Below, piece by piece: positions 10,516 through 22,780 of a DNA stretch of 64,000 nt (positions are counted from its first letter, which is position 1; each line of letters starts with the position of its first letter). The notes under the pieces were generated by a model. The model made no database searches, was not told the DNA's origin, and saw nothing but the letters and a program-made list of their open reading frames with translations. The position numbers and the translations under genes are program-made. Source of the stretch: Anarhynchus alexandrinus (Eukaryota; Chordata; Aves; Charadriiformes; Charadriidae); NCBI GenBank assembly GCA_008711295.1, contig VUYV01000042.1, positions 1,257,834-1,321,833 on the forward strand. Reading direction: 5' to 3'.

Positions 10516-13500
10516 TGTCTTAGTTTATCCACCTGACCGAGGGTGGACTATAGGTCCCTTGAGTTTTTTGGCTGTTACGAAGTACTGACACCCTTAAAGA
10601 AACTGTCAAGGGAAGTAGTAAAGTGATGACATTCAGCAGGTTTATACAGTGGCTCTCTTCGTAATACATATTCTCATTCCTTTCTCACAGGGCTTGGCAA
10701 GACTTAAAAATTACATGAAATCTTTATTAAATGTTTCCTTGTTAATCTATCATGTTACTTTAAACATTCCCCTAATACAGTCATATTCTATTAGTAACCA
10801 ACCACCCTCATTAATTCAATAGAAAAAATGTTTTATCGTATTGACAGTGTTTTTATTGAATTAGTGGAGATGATTAATGGTAGTGTAATTCAAAGGAAGC
10901 AGCTACTCAAATGTTGTTTAGACATCCTAGCCTTGCAAGGGAACTTATTGTTCAAAATCATATTTGTCATTGCTTGACAACAAAACAGCCCAAATGTCAA
11001 CATTTCTTGTAGACGCCCATAATCGAAACGGTATTTGTTACCTTTATATGTTGCAACCTACTTTATAATATACACAGAAGAAAAGTGCAACAAAAGGTAA
11101 AGAAGTTCACCCATTAAAATGCTGCTTTTTTTCCCTGAGGATTTTCAAAGATTTTCAGTATCTGCTCAAGGATAGAGGCAATATCTTGGATAAGAGCAGC
11201 AGAGCAATGAAGCGGTTCTATTCAGCTACATAACCATTTGTTCCATTTTCAAGGGAGGTGTGATGAAAAGCCTGTAGGCACATATTTGTTTAGCAGTTAT
11301 GTTTGGGGAGACGGAGAATTTTCCCTTGAATTCATCATTAGCTAGGTCACTCAAGCATAGCTATTTTTGTGTATCCAGGAATAGGCTCTTCAGCTGAAAT
11401 CTAAGAGATTTTTTTTGTCCTCAAACATGTTACAAATGTTTCAGCAAATACAGTAATAAAACTTCCCATCATTATTATAAAGAATATAACAATTTCATGA
11501 GTAGAAATTAATTAAAGCTCATCTGAACCCTGACAATAGACACTTAATATTAATTAAATCTTGCTCCCATCCCACCCCAAAAGGTAAGTCTACACACAAA
11601 ATCAGAGATTAACTTATTGCTAATGTTAGGCTTTAAGATAAATTAATATATTTGAAGCCACTTGGAAATGAGTAAATATGGTGAGTTAAAAATAAAACAC
11701 AAAAACAAAATGAAAAGGGAAAATGAAAGCAAACAATAAATGTAGGTTAAAAAGAAACACTGTCCTCCTCATTTTTCTGTGTTACTCTCAATTTCTTTGC
11801 TGTCTTAAAGGGGACTGTTTCTGCCCTATTTGACCCCACCTTCCAGTGGTTTTGATAAGTTAACAATGATGAGTGTGGCGTCAAACCTCACTTATTTTTG
11901 TAGCAGGGTAGCTGGAAAGCAGAGTTTCCCCCAGCTGCATTATTATGTTTTCCATGGAAAATTTTGGGAACATGTGCCCACATTTTACATCTTTCTTTTG
12001 GCAACACTTTTCCTTCCCACCTTTGTAATCTTTTCAGTGGCATATGAGCACTCAATATTTTCTTCCAAAAACAGCAGACACAAATTTTATTACAAGAACA
12101 GTAAAAATGAGCACTGTGTTGAGAAAAAATCTGGCACTTGCCTTTTGCCATTCCCAGTTACAATCTTGGATCTGTTTACTTCTGTCTGCTTCCCAGCTTT
12201 TTGACATATCTAGGGAATTAGACTTGTCAGATTTGTCTGAAACAAAGCTGTATCGCACTGGTCTCATCCCCTGGGCCGTGTAGGTATATCTGAAAAGGAC
12301 CCGTTCTCCTTGCACTTAGTAAGCTGAGAAACCCACATTTCTAGTGGGATACCTGACTGGAAATCTGGACTGGCATTATCAAAAGCAGATGACTGGTAAG
12401 TCTGTCTACTGATGGGTAAGGCACAACTAGATAGAGTAGGACAGTATTAAAGCCCAAAGCACTTGGGGCTTCTCTAAAAGTTGCTGTGATCCTGAGGGTT
12501 ACTTTTTTTGCAAACTATACAGTCATTTAGATCTGTACAAAGAGATTCCAAAATATGATCTTTCTGATCTGATAGTTTTAGCAAACTCTCTGAATGTGGG
12601 TAGAGGATACACACATTGTTTGGAAGTGACTCCAAAACTTCACTTCTTTGCCTCCTTCCCAAGCTCTGACTCTGGTGATGCAGGGCAATTAGCTACTAAT
12701 ATGACTAAAGGACCAAATTTTGTCCCCGTGTTGTGTGTAACTTTATTCAGATTGTTCTCATCTGGGTGCTGATCAGCTGAAAGTCACTAGCAGCGAAGAG
12801 TGAAGGTAGAGCTGGCTATTGATGATAGATTACCAGAACATGAGAAAGGGCCATTTCTTAATTCACTTGAGCTTTTTTCCTGCTATTTCATGGGAGCAGT
12901 TATTCACAGAGTCATGGTAATAAACTCCATGAGTTTTACAGTCTAATTATGAATTTAAACAACAGAGTAGCAAAAGTTATTGTGTCTGGAACTGGAATCA
13001 TTGAATCATAGTTGCAGAACAATCAGAGAGCCTTTGCACAAACACTGTACAGTCCAGTCAGTAGAGTCACTGTAAACATGTACCTCCTTAACAAAAAAGG
13101 AGATTTATGCTGCATAATAATGCATATTTCTAGACTTATACAGAGGGAAACCTAATGGACAAAAATATTCCCTGAGTTAAACTAGATTCAAACAAAAAGA
13201 AAAGGATCCAAAAAGAACATGATGATACTTAAAAATATATTAGAAGTGTAATTTTCAGGACAATTTCTGATATTACAAACTACAAAGACATTTTTAAGTA
13301 AGCATGTACATAATTACGTGCATAACCCTTCACACAGTGAGCTGAAAAGTTCAGTATCTTATATATGTGGGTTTGGTAACCTAGAAATACATTTTCTTGA
13401 CACTGACCTGTGATTTTCATAGTTCATCCTAAATCAGATTAGTCTTTTCTGAAACACCAGATGGGATTAATTATGCAGTTGTAAAACTTTGACAGAACCT

Positions 13501-13640
13501 TTACAGTGTGTTACTAACTACCTCTTATAAAAAAAAGCATTTTATGATGTGTAATTCCACTGCTTTAAGCAAGTCTGTTAAAAATTCAGTGAGCAGATAA
13601 GACTTTCAAGTTCCAGGATTTTATTAAATACTTCTTATGC

Positions 13641-13660
13641 TTTTTTTTTTTTTTTTGAGN
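13641..13660. repeat. Poly-T run ending near an ambiguous base (n)
   Basis: Sixteen T residues are followed by 'gag' and then an undetermined base at 13660, the only n in the window. This probably reflects low base quality after a homopolymer. Confidence 0.9.
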
Positions 13661-14294
13661 CACTCAATTTTGACCTTTGAACTATTCTGCACATCTAGCA
13701 TTATGTAAACAAAAGGCTACTCTAAGGGGAAGACAATCAGTCTTATGTCACTTTCTTCAAAAATCTGCACATCTCTGAATCTGCATAATGAGCCGCAGAT
13801 ATGTATGAGAAATAATGAAGCACAGTATTCTACTACAGTATGCCTCTGTTGGTAGAACTACCTTGGGACTTCATTAGTATGTGACTCTTTTGCAGTCAGT
13901 GAATGTACATCTCAGAATGTTATAATTCTGTGAAAAACTAGGTAAAAAGTAAGAGCTGAATATTGTTCTTTTTTTCTTGTTCTTGTCAGTGGCAACAGAG
14001 CTAAATTCAAATTGGTCCTTGCTGATACCCAGTCAATAGCATTAAAAAACCTTCTAAAAATAGCTTAGTGTGAGATGCATACACATAAGGAACCTAATAT
14101 GATATGACTTACACCCACTCAGTGTCAATTCTCATAGCACTTACTAGACAAAATTGCATGGACAAGAAGAATAAGATACTCTGTCTTTGAAAGAAATTAC
14201 CATATGTGCTCAGACTAACTCATGACTAGAGTGGGTTCCTCCTTCCCAGTCATTCCCCAAATCTAAAATATGGGAGAAACATAAATCATGAACT

Positions 14295-14812
14295 TGTAGA
14301 ATAGAATTATAAACTGACAGAGTGATTTAGGTCAGAAGACACTTCTGGAGGTCTCTAGTCCAGCCTTCCCTCCCCTCTGCCCCCAAACTCAAAGCAGGGA
14401 CAACTTAGATCACATATCTGGGCTTTGCCCAGTCGAGGTTTGAGTATTTCGAAGAAAGGACAATCTTTCTGTGCTGCCTGTTCCTGTGTTCGACCACCTG
14501 ATGGTGATCTTTTTTTCTTAATATTTAATCAGAATTTCATTTCTTGCAACTTGTGACCATGGCGCTTTGTCCTTTCTCTGTGCATCTGCAAGATGTTCCA
14601 TCTCCTCTATACCCTCCCTTTAAGTGACTGTAGAGGACACTAGGTCCGCTTTCATTCTTTTCTTCTCCAGGTTAACTTAAATCACTTGACTTTAGCTTCT
14701 GTGTTGTGTGTTCCACCCCTCTGACCTCCTTGGTGGTATCAGGGGGGACTCATTTCAGTATGTCGAGTCTTTCTTGCACTGGGGAGCTCAAAACTAGACT
14801 ACAAATATGGGT
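14295..14812 (-). mobile_element. Ancient CR1 LINE 3' region
   Basis: On the plus strand the reverse-complement CR1 pattern is readable. It includes 'ttaggtcagaagacacttct' and 'ggaggtctctagtccagcc', 'gctttgcccagtcgaggtt', 'aatatttaatcagaatttca', 'ttgcaacttgtgaccat', 'ttcttttcttctccaggtt' and 'ctttcttgcactggggagct'. These match successive blocks of the CR1 3' UTR and ORF2 C-terminus in the right order. Divergence is high and no long frame survives, so this is one of the oldest CR1 copies here. Both ends are approximate. Confidence 0.8.
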
Positions 14813-17800
14813 AGCAGAATATCTATTTCAGAAAATTTGTTCTGAGTGTGAAAATTTCACTTCAGTATCTGAATCCAGTCACTTTGATGTTGTTTGTCAC
14901 TTACTGTTACCATCAAAGCTTCTCTGTTTTGTCTGTAAAGAATCTTAGCCCTTATCCATCCATGCCAGTCTAGATTGCAGACTCAGTCTTGCACAGGTCT
15001 TCACACAAGCATTTCAAGTGGGATCCTAAAATAGGAGTCAAATCCACTTCCACACCTCCTCTCCTCTCCTGTGTGCCAAAGGGCACACACAAAGAAAGGA
15101 TTTCCTATTGTTCATTTCTGATATAAAACTTAGGTTCCTATATTGGAATCTTATGTTCTGTGTACAGTCAAAAGGGAGAATTACATTTTCACAGAAAGCT
15201 TAAATTAGCGTGTTCCCTCTCACTGTATTTGAGCTCAGGATCTTTGGATAGGCACTTGAATTACATACTCCTACATAGATGGTGACATTTAATAAGCCTC
15301 ATAGTTAATGGAGGATGACTTTTTTGCCATATATTAACAAAAAATGTAGTAATCTCAAAACTATAAATATTTTGGCTGGTGAACAAGGGAAACATATACA
15401 AATCTGTACTGAAACAAACAAACAAATGAACAAAAAACATTCTGCTATAGAAATATTTTATCCAGCGGGCCACTGATCAAGTATAGAAACTGTGTGTTTG
15501 ATGTCTTCCTCTTTCCAAAGGGCTTTAAACTACTCTCTATGAGAAGTTTGTAAGCATCAGTCTACAAGATATGCTGAGGCTGTGGGATATGAAAGGACTT
15601 TAAGACAAGAATATGTGAATATACGAGATGACAGTTAAGCCAGAAGAGAAGACTGACCCACCAGCCCAGTGAGTAAGGCACCCATGCAACAGGGCAGAGC
15701 TCTGGGTCTCCAATCCCTGCCCCAGTGGCAGCTCATGACTTACACAATTGCAGAGTGATGAAACAAAACAATGTCCTCTTGCCTGATGGCTATGTCACTC
15801 TCCAGAGTGACAAGCTTTATGATCTCTTCAGACAGACGTAAAATGTAAAGTCAAGCTTTCCACATGCTCAGTCTATGCCAGAAACAGGATTGTTAACTAA
15901 AAGTCCCGTTACCATTACTACATTCTTCCACACTTTTGGCTTGAAAGTCCATCTAAAGAAAACCAGTTATTCACAAAGCCAACCTCATATTAATAAGTCA
16001 CCAGAATGTACCAGTGCTGGACCTGTCTATGGTTTATATTCCTAAATATGGTCTCAGTAGTTGGGTGTTTTAGTTGCTTTCTATTCAGTTCCTTCTCTAA
16101 TTATTTTTCAGTTTTGGTCTTAAAAGCTAACTATGACAGGGAGGTGGGGAAAAAACCCCACATCAATAAACTCTAATCTCAAACTCTTTTTCAGAAGAAA
16201 CAGTAGTCTCCTCACACTTCACTGCTTTTACAGCCCTTATTAAGAGAACTGAGGATTCAGTCTGTTTGATTTATAATTGGAAATCATAAACTATAACATT
16301 CACCTGCTGTTCATATGCACAAATGAAATGATACAAGGCAGTTTCATCACTCAACATAATAATTGGCATGAACCGGCTCTGGTACGCAGCATTGAGATCC
16401 CTAAGGTCCACTAACAAGTTGCTGTAACTACATGCAGCTGTAGAGGAAAAAAAGGGAAAAACAACACAGCATTCTTCATATCACAGTTGTTTTGATTAAT
16501 TCATGTGGGGAAAGCAGAGAAGTCTGCCTTGGGTTTTGTCCTGATCCTACAGATGTTACTGTAAAGTGAAGACAACGCCACTGATGTTAAGGTCTCACAC
16601 TAGCCTGCAAATGATACTAGAGAAGAAACAACTGGAGAGCAGCAACATTTTTTACCAAAAACAAGGATGAAAATTAATGTAAGTGATCTACCCACCCAGT
16701 GTAAATTGCACTATTGAAATTTGGTGCTGCAACAACCAGAAAAGCTAGGCCTCTTTGTTTGTTTTTAACTTACCAAACTTTGAAAAATAATCCAAATTAA
16801 GTCTCCAACTCATTGTTAATTTTTGACTAAGCAGAGCAAGGACCCAATTCAGTGGAATACTTAGGCATGTATATGACTTGAAACATAGCACTGAAGTTTA
16901 TTCGTGCTGCGGTTATTCTTGTCCTTTAATATTCCCTATACCAAAAAAACCCAAACTTACAACAAACCAAATCCCCAAAATTGTGGCTTCTGTCACTTGA
17001 AACATTGAAAATTCTTATGAAATTTCACTGACCATGCTGCATTCCTATGACTTATTTTTCCTTGGCAGGGTTTGTGGCTAAGATCGCCATAGAATAGCGC
17101 ATGCAGAAAATAAGGGTAAATAAATAAAGAAAACATTTAGCCCTCTATAAGATTTTCTTTTCCCTTCTCCCAATGCTACTGAAATATAAGGGACCCAAAT
17201 TATCTTTTTTCAAAAATTTTACCATTTATGGGCTGAAATAGGAAACAGTGGAGATTTTTTTTTCCCCTTACTTTCTACATGCACTATTCTACAGCAATCT
17301 TAGCCACAAACCCTACCAGGGAAGAATAAGTGTATTGGTACAGGCAAATGAACGCCTTTATTACCTGTCTCAAGATGTATGGGAGATGATGTGATACAAC
17401 CTGATTCCTCTCTACCATTAACAAAGCTTTTAACTATGGAACTATGTGTGACTACTCACACATCAAGTATGTGAGTGATTTGCTGGCTTGAAAACTGATA
17501 GCATTAGATGTGCTTTTCTGCTAAAAAGTTCAACATTTATGTAAAATTATTAATGGTGTCTTTACATAATTCCAGTTATTTCTTTTGTTAAATGCAGGAA
17601 AGTGCTGTCATTTCTGATATCTCTCTGTAGTAAGATTGGACAAATGTTGACCTTTTTTAACCAGCTGGTATACCGAAGACAAACATGAAAGTAAACATAA
17701 TGATGAAAAACCTTCCCTTTGTTGGAAGGAAATGTTAATGGCTGTTTTTGTTATCTGTGTATCTAAACTCAGCCTTGTCTAGTGACTTGTTTTTGTAAAG

Positions 17801-18375
17801 CAAAAAACTGTTCTTGACCTTTCAAACCACTGTGGCAAATGTGCTCTATAACCAGACATGGGTCAGTGACACTACAATAGAGAAGGGATGGCTGTCATTT
17901 AAAAAGCTGTTTTTCTTTTACGCTTAACATGTAGTGACCTGAGGTCTGTATTTTTAAAGGCAGCTGAATAATTACACCTAACTATCTCAAAAATTATTTT
18001 TATATACAGCAGCTTAAGAGATAAAAAAAACACTAAAAGCAATGACAAGCATTCATTTTTCAAAGAAAACTACACGTCTCAGGTGACAAAAAGGGGTTCC
18101 TTTGTTTGTTCTTGCCTTTTAATCTAAAATATCATATTAAATATGCCCTAAAATATCTACTTTAGAGCTCCTGAAAATAATATATTCTGTAGAAAGGTGG
18201 CACATGCAATCTTTGCAGTGATTCATAACCCATCTTGATGATACTCACAATACCTAATGTCGTTTCTACCCAGATCACTCTGGTTAACCCTACCTACACT
18301 GGGATTCTGTCGCCTCAAACTCCACTAGGCTCTAGACAGGGATTGGATTGCTTACTCCCCATTATGACCTAATCT
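14813..18375. other. AT-rich non-coding stretch
   Basis: No gene is recognised. It contains a probable tRNA-derived SINE head (about 15655-15740), a perfect 8-bp hairpin at 15070-15089 (TGTGTGCC, AAAG loop, GGCACACA) and AAAC-type low-complexity runs near 15413-15437. Confidence 0.55.
15655..15740 (+). repeat. Probable tRNA-derived SINE head (MIR/CORE-SINE type)
   Basis: 'gtgagtaaggcacccatg' resembles a pol III A-box region, and 'gggtctccaatccctgcc' resembles a B-box (GGTTCRANNCC). Spacing is about 30 bases, as in tRNA-derived amniote SINEs. The following sequence is too decayed to show a core or tail clearly. Confidence 0.45.
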
Positions 18376-18806
18376 TAGAATCATAGAATCGTCTAGGTTG
18401 GAAGGGACCTTTAAGATCAAGTCCAACCATCAACCTGACACTGCCAAGACCTCAACTAAACCATGTGCCTAAGCACCATGTCTACCCATCTTCTAAATAC
18501 CTCCAGGGATGGCAACACCATCACTTACCTGGGCAGCCTGTTCTGATGCTTAACAACCCTTTTGGTGAAGAAATTTTCCCTAATATCCAAGCTAAAGCTC
18601 CCCTGGCATAACATGAGACCATTTCCTGTTGTCCTATCGCTTGTTACATGGGAGAAGAGACTGACCACCCCCACCCCACCCCACCCCACCCCCCGACAAT
18701 CTCCTTTCAGATAGTTGTAGAGAGCGATAAGGTCTCCCCTCAGCCTCCATTTCTCCAGGCTAAACAACCCCAATTCCCTCAGCTGCTCCTCATAAGACTA
18801 TGACTT
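18376..18806 (-). mobile_element. CR1 LINE 3' end with an internal C-rich microsatellite
   Basis: The plus strand starts with the reverse complement of the CR1 tail ('agaatcatagaatcgtctag', 'gttggaagggacctttaaga') and continues into ORF2. The minus-strand frame at 18525-18773 reads '[20 protein letters not shown]', then '[15 protein letters not shown]' and '[20 protein letters not shown]'. Between these blocks the coding sequence is interrupted by a CCCCA repeat (18668-18694) that adds a Gly/Val/Trp run. The element is 5' truncated within the ORF2 C-terminus. Confidence 0.93.
18668..18694 (-). repeat. (CCCCA)n microsatellite, G-quadruplex motif on the minus strand
   Basis: Five runs of four or more C are separated by single A residues. 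The minus strand therefore has five G-runs with 1-nt loops, a strong quadruplex pattern. It sits inside a CR1 copy. Confidence 0.9.
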
Positions 18807-20710
18807 ATTTTAAAGAGGGAGGTGATAAAGTAACATTCTATGTAAAAAAGCATCAAAGCTTCGCAATCACAGTTGCCAAACACTTTTCAGAGGCCAGAGG
18901 AGCATCACAGATTTTCTCTTAGAAGTGGTCTCACCTGCTGACATGGTGCTTGTTCCCACTCTTATTAAAACCACCGGGAGTTCTGCAGACCTGGGGGAGG
19001 ATAGGAATATGTTGTAACTGTGTCCTGCACCATGGTTGTACAGCCCAGAATATGAAAATAGATGAGGATTTTGAAAAATTAATTTTGATTTTTCTTAATA
19101 TTTTTAATTTTATTGTCTAACTTCATCTTTTTAACATTCACTGGATATTGGGAATTTCATCACTAACAGCTAACACAGCTAATGCAATCCAGAAAACTGA
19201 CATGTTTCCAATTTCTGTCTTTCTAAAAGAATGGATTAAATGGTTTTAGTCCTTCTGCATTGTGCATCAGCCCACAGGGTTCTTTCACTGTCCCTACAAA
19301 GGCTGAACATGTGAAGCTAAAGTCATTCCTGGTGTTGTGTCACTGATTTCAGCATAATTGCTCCAAGAACACATTTGGCCCATCATCTTGAGATTGCAGT
19401 TTGGGAAAACAGCCTCCATTGTTTCTAGTGTCAGCATGACCATCGAAAAGTAAATTTAAGGCAGGGAATTGTGAATTGCGGTGATTTCTCTTGGTTATTA
19501 TCCCTGATAAATACTAAGCTATTCTAAGGACATTTACAAGTCTATTTATTTATCATTTGATGATTAGGAGCAAATAGCATAACTATTAAAAAGCCTCCCC
19601 ATTGCTAAATTACTTTTTACATTTTCATTCTGTTTATTTTCTACTGTAATTGTTTCTATCACTTCTCTTTATCCAGAAACAATGCCCCTTTATCACAAGT
19701 TTTAAAGGTACAAAACAAACCAGCCAAACAACCAAACAAAAAACAAACCCATATCAAACTGTAAATTTGCTAATGGCAAAGGCATCTTTCTCTTCTTTCA
19801 CTTCAAACATAAGGCTTTGACTTCAAAGCTGTGGTACAGCTAGTCTTTAGACCTTGCTTGTTGGTCTTAATTTTCCTATTTAGACAGAGTAAACTCAGTG
19901 GGATAAATGGATTTCTGGAATAAAATGGATTCTATGATTTTCCACTTGAAATAGAAGACTTCCATGGGATTTATATAGTACTGTCTTTTCTGTGGATCCT
20001 CTGAAGAAATTAAAAATCACGCTATTTGCTAGAAAGCTTAGTTTTCTAGCTATTGTGAAACTGTGAAAGAAACGAGCTTTGTGAGAGTGCTTTTCTAGCA
20101 ATTCACGCTTCAACCTCTTGTTGCACCTCATAAAGGTGATTGCTTTTCTTTTCCTTTAAAGGTTTTATGTTTGTAGGTTTGCTATGAATCTAAAGTTTTT
20201 TTGGCAGTACAACCAGTTACTTTCCTACTCGGCTGGCCATTACTGCTGAATTAATTTACTGGTCTGAATTTTCTACTGTCCTTAAAGGAAATGCCATATT
20301 CTCATTATATCCTTCCATTATACTAAACATACTGCCATCATTTAGGTTATGTCTGGCTTTAATGACATTTAGTGACATTTCCCGTTACTATTACAGTTAG
20401 TTATCTACTCATGGTCACAGTCTGCTTCTTTATATCTCTAGGGTGGTTTTAATAAAGCTGTATGGGGACAATGGCTCTATTAGCACTTCTACATAAGTCT
20501 TATACGAACTGTACCGAAGATCTGCAGAGTTTTTCCACTGCCTTATATATATTTTTTTGATTCATTTATGCAACATCCACCAGAATAATTTTCTTTGGAG
20601 CCATTGGGTAAGGTCAGTTCTGCCATGCAAACCAAATTTAACTGTCCTTCTCTGTAAGCGTAGCCTGCCTGAGAGAATATGTTTTTACTATTTGGTAATA
20701 ATTTTTTTTT

Positions 20711-20766
20711 AATAGTAAAAAACTAGTAAAACTATTAAAACTAGTAAACTAAACTAGTAAAAAACC
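20711..20766. repeat. AT-rich direct repeats (actagtaaa units)
   Basis: The motif 'actagtaaa' or a close variant recurs four to five times in 56 bases, flanked by a poly-T run. It is low-complexity sequence. Confidence 0.75.
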
Positions 20767-21174
20767 ACCAGACTTATAGAAACAGCAATGACTTAAATTC
20801 AATGGTGCCTGCCTGCTAGATCCTGTCACAGAAAGTCATATTTGTCATTAAGTCATATTTGTTTACACACACAAGCACACAAACTTCTTCAATTGGTTTG
20901 ATTTGTTTGAAATTTTAAAGAGGGAATGCTTTCTTGAAAACATATGAAAACCTAATAAGTGAGCTCTGAACACCAGTTTCAGCTTTGTATTTTTTTGTCA
21001 AACTCACTTGAAAGTAAGTGAAACAATCAAAATAAGGATGAAGGTTCAACTGGAAAAACTTGGAATTTATTAAGCATCTTTTTCTCTAGGCTGCACATGC
21101 AAAACAACTGAGCTATATTTGACTAACTGTAGCTTAGGACTGTCAGTGCTTTATCTCCCTTGCATTCCTCAGCT

Positions 21175-21392
21175 GCCAGTAGCAGAAGGCACAAGGGGTC
21201 CTGGGGTTAGGGCAGTAGCTTTGGTCTCAAGATACCCTGCTACTATTCCTGGCCTTGCTAATGATCTACTGTGTGATACAGAGTAAATTACTCCACCTCT
21301 CTTTGTCCCAGTGTCATGAGGATGGCTACATAAAGCATTCTGAGATCTAAAGATCTTTGAGTTATATGGTATTATCATTTATTATTTATTCT
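21175..21392 (+). repeat. MIR-like CORE-SINE with an L2/L3-type tail
   Basis: 'tactgtgtgatacagagtaa', 'ttactccacctctctttgtc' and 'ccagtgtcatgaggatggc' follow the MIR core order (ctgtgtgaccttgggcaagt, cctctctgtgcctcagt, gaggat). The 3' part, 'acataaagcattctgagatc', then 'tttgagttatatggtattat' and 'catttattatttatt', is the L2/L3-style end (aaagcgctttgagatc ... tattatta) from which such SINEs borrow their retrotransposition signal. The 5' part is probably the tRNA-derived head. It is an ancient amniote repeat rather than a young avian insertion. Identification is by eye. Confidence 0.6.
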
Positions 21393-22259
21393 CTGCTTTT
21401 CTGTGAGAGTTTTTTAAAGGCATCCTGTGCCAACTAATGTACATTTTTCCGAGGAAAGTAATCCACAGTTGTCTGAGAGTCAGGCTGTGAGTACAATGAG
21501 AGACAGCTTTTTTTCATCCTGTTTCCATAGAGTTCCTGCACAGATAAGTTTCCTACATGAAAATTATGAGCTGATGAGGCACCCAAGTGTATGAGTTTCC
21601 AACAGGGAAACACAATCTCCCCGTTTATTTCTATGCATTTCTGGTGCATCATCATTCAAGGTTGAATATGATGTGCTCGGCTAAGCTGAAACCTGTTTCA
21701 AGTTCATTCACACCAACTGCAACAACATGATAACATACTGACTGGTGCAAACTGGAAGCTGTCTTCTACCAATAGCTGACACTTTAAATGCTGTAACGCT
21801 GAAGATTTTATCTATCAGAAACGTGCTGAAAACAGTATTTGAAAAAAAAATTAAAAAAAATACTTTTAGCTTTTGTTTCCAGTGTTATTCCATACTGTAT
21901 TTTAGATTTTCTTTGTTTGCCAGCCCCAGCTGTTGTTTTTATTAGCTTTCCTCAAAAGCTGGCAATAACACCGTGAGGCTCTTTCAGAGTTTTTTCTTCG
22001 ACTCTTAACGCCCACACAGCTGTAGCAAATGCGATGGGTTCTAGTTGTGTGACAGTTTAGTTAGCAACAGAAACAGCACAAAACCTGGAGGTGTACCAAG
22101 AAAAATTTTCACCTCCATTCTGGTCCCTTTACTGACTTACATGGTTTTAAAACGGTACCTGGACTCAAGGATGTGCCTCTAAACAGCCTCATGCAAGAAC
22201 TCAAACTCTTTTTGCTTGTGCTCCATCACCCAGATCACCATGCTGGCACGATATAAAGC

Positions 22260-22780
22260 CGTCCAAGCAGGGCATATTACCTCGGGTTTGGCATGTTGCT
22301 GACTGTGCCTACAGGTTTGCTGTGGTTTGGAAGGTGGGCTTGGAGTGCAGTCAGGATGAGCTTACATCTGCCTGCAAATGAGCTGCAAACACTCCCCTGC
22401 CAGCCCCAAAGTTGTGCTGCAAATGGTTGCAGGCAGCCTTGCTGGTAAGACTCCTGGTGAAGGCAATTGCCAAGGGGGAACCGGGAAAGGGTAGGGGACT
22501 GCCCTGCCACCACCTGCAGCACTGAGAAACGGTGTCAAGTGCAGGCTGGCAAGCAGAGCGGGTCCAAATCAGGAGGGCAGAAGAGAAGTCTAACACAGAA
22601 ATCACTTTGGCACAACTCCTACTCCTATTAGAATTCACACTGCTGTACTCATCTTTCTTCCTTGGGAAAACCACTACTAACAGCATCAGGTCATTCAGCT
22701 TATAGGCAAGCTGCAGTCTGGGCTTCTCTGCTGCAATTATTACCTCTGGTGTCAGCTGCCACTTAATTCCAGTCATGCTG
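22260..22780. other. GC-richer segment without recognised content
   Basis: Local GC is clearly higher than in the flanks. The minus strand has a 141-codon frame (22351-22776) with no recognisable domain, and an overlapping 81-codon frame lies beside it. CpG is rare, so it is not a CpG-island promoter. It could be a lncRNA exon or an unrecognised old repeat. Confidence 0.3.

Larger units (their letters stand above)
8392..14294. other. AT-rich non-coding stretch
   Basis: No gene is recognised. It holds two weak MIR-like remnants (listed at 10150 and 10428), homopolymer runs (for example poly-T at 9290-9303 and 13641-13656) and an ambiguous base at 13660. Overlapping frames on both strands at 11830-12315 show no known domain and are taken as chance. 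The part at about 8640-8900 is very AT-rich and rich in ATTA/TAAT motifs. Confidence 0.55.

Noticed and set aside
11830..12315. Overlapping frames of 79-124 codons on both strands
   Set aside because: Several frames are open at once in both directions, none has known motifs, and no splice or promoter context supports one of them.
22351..22776. 141-codon minus-strand frame
   Set aside because: There is no known domain, no splice boundaries were identified, and the frame is explained by locally higher GC with fewer stop codons.
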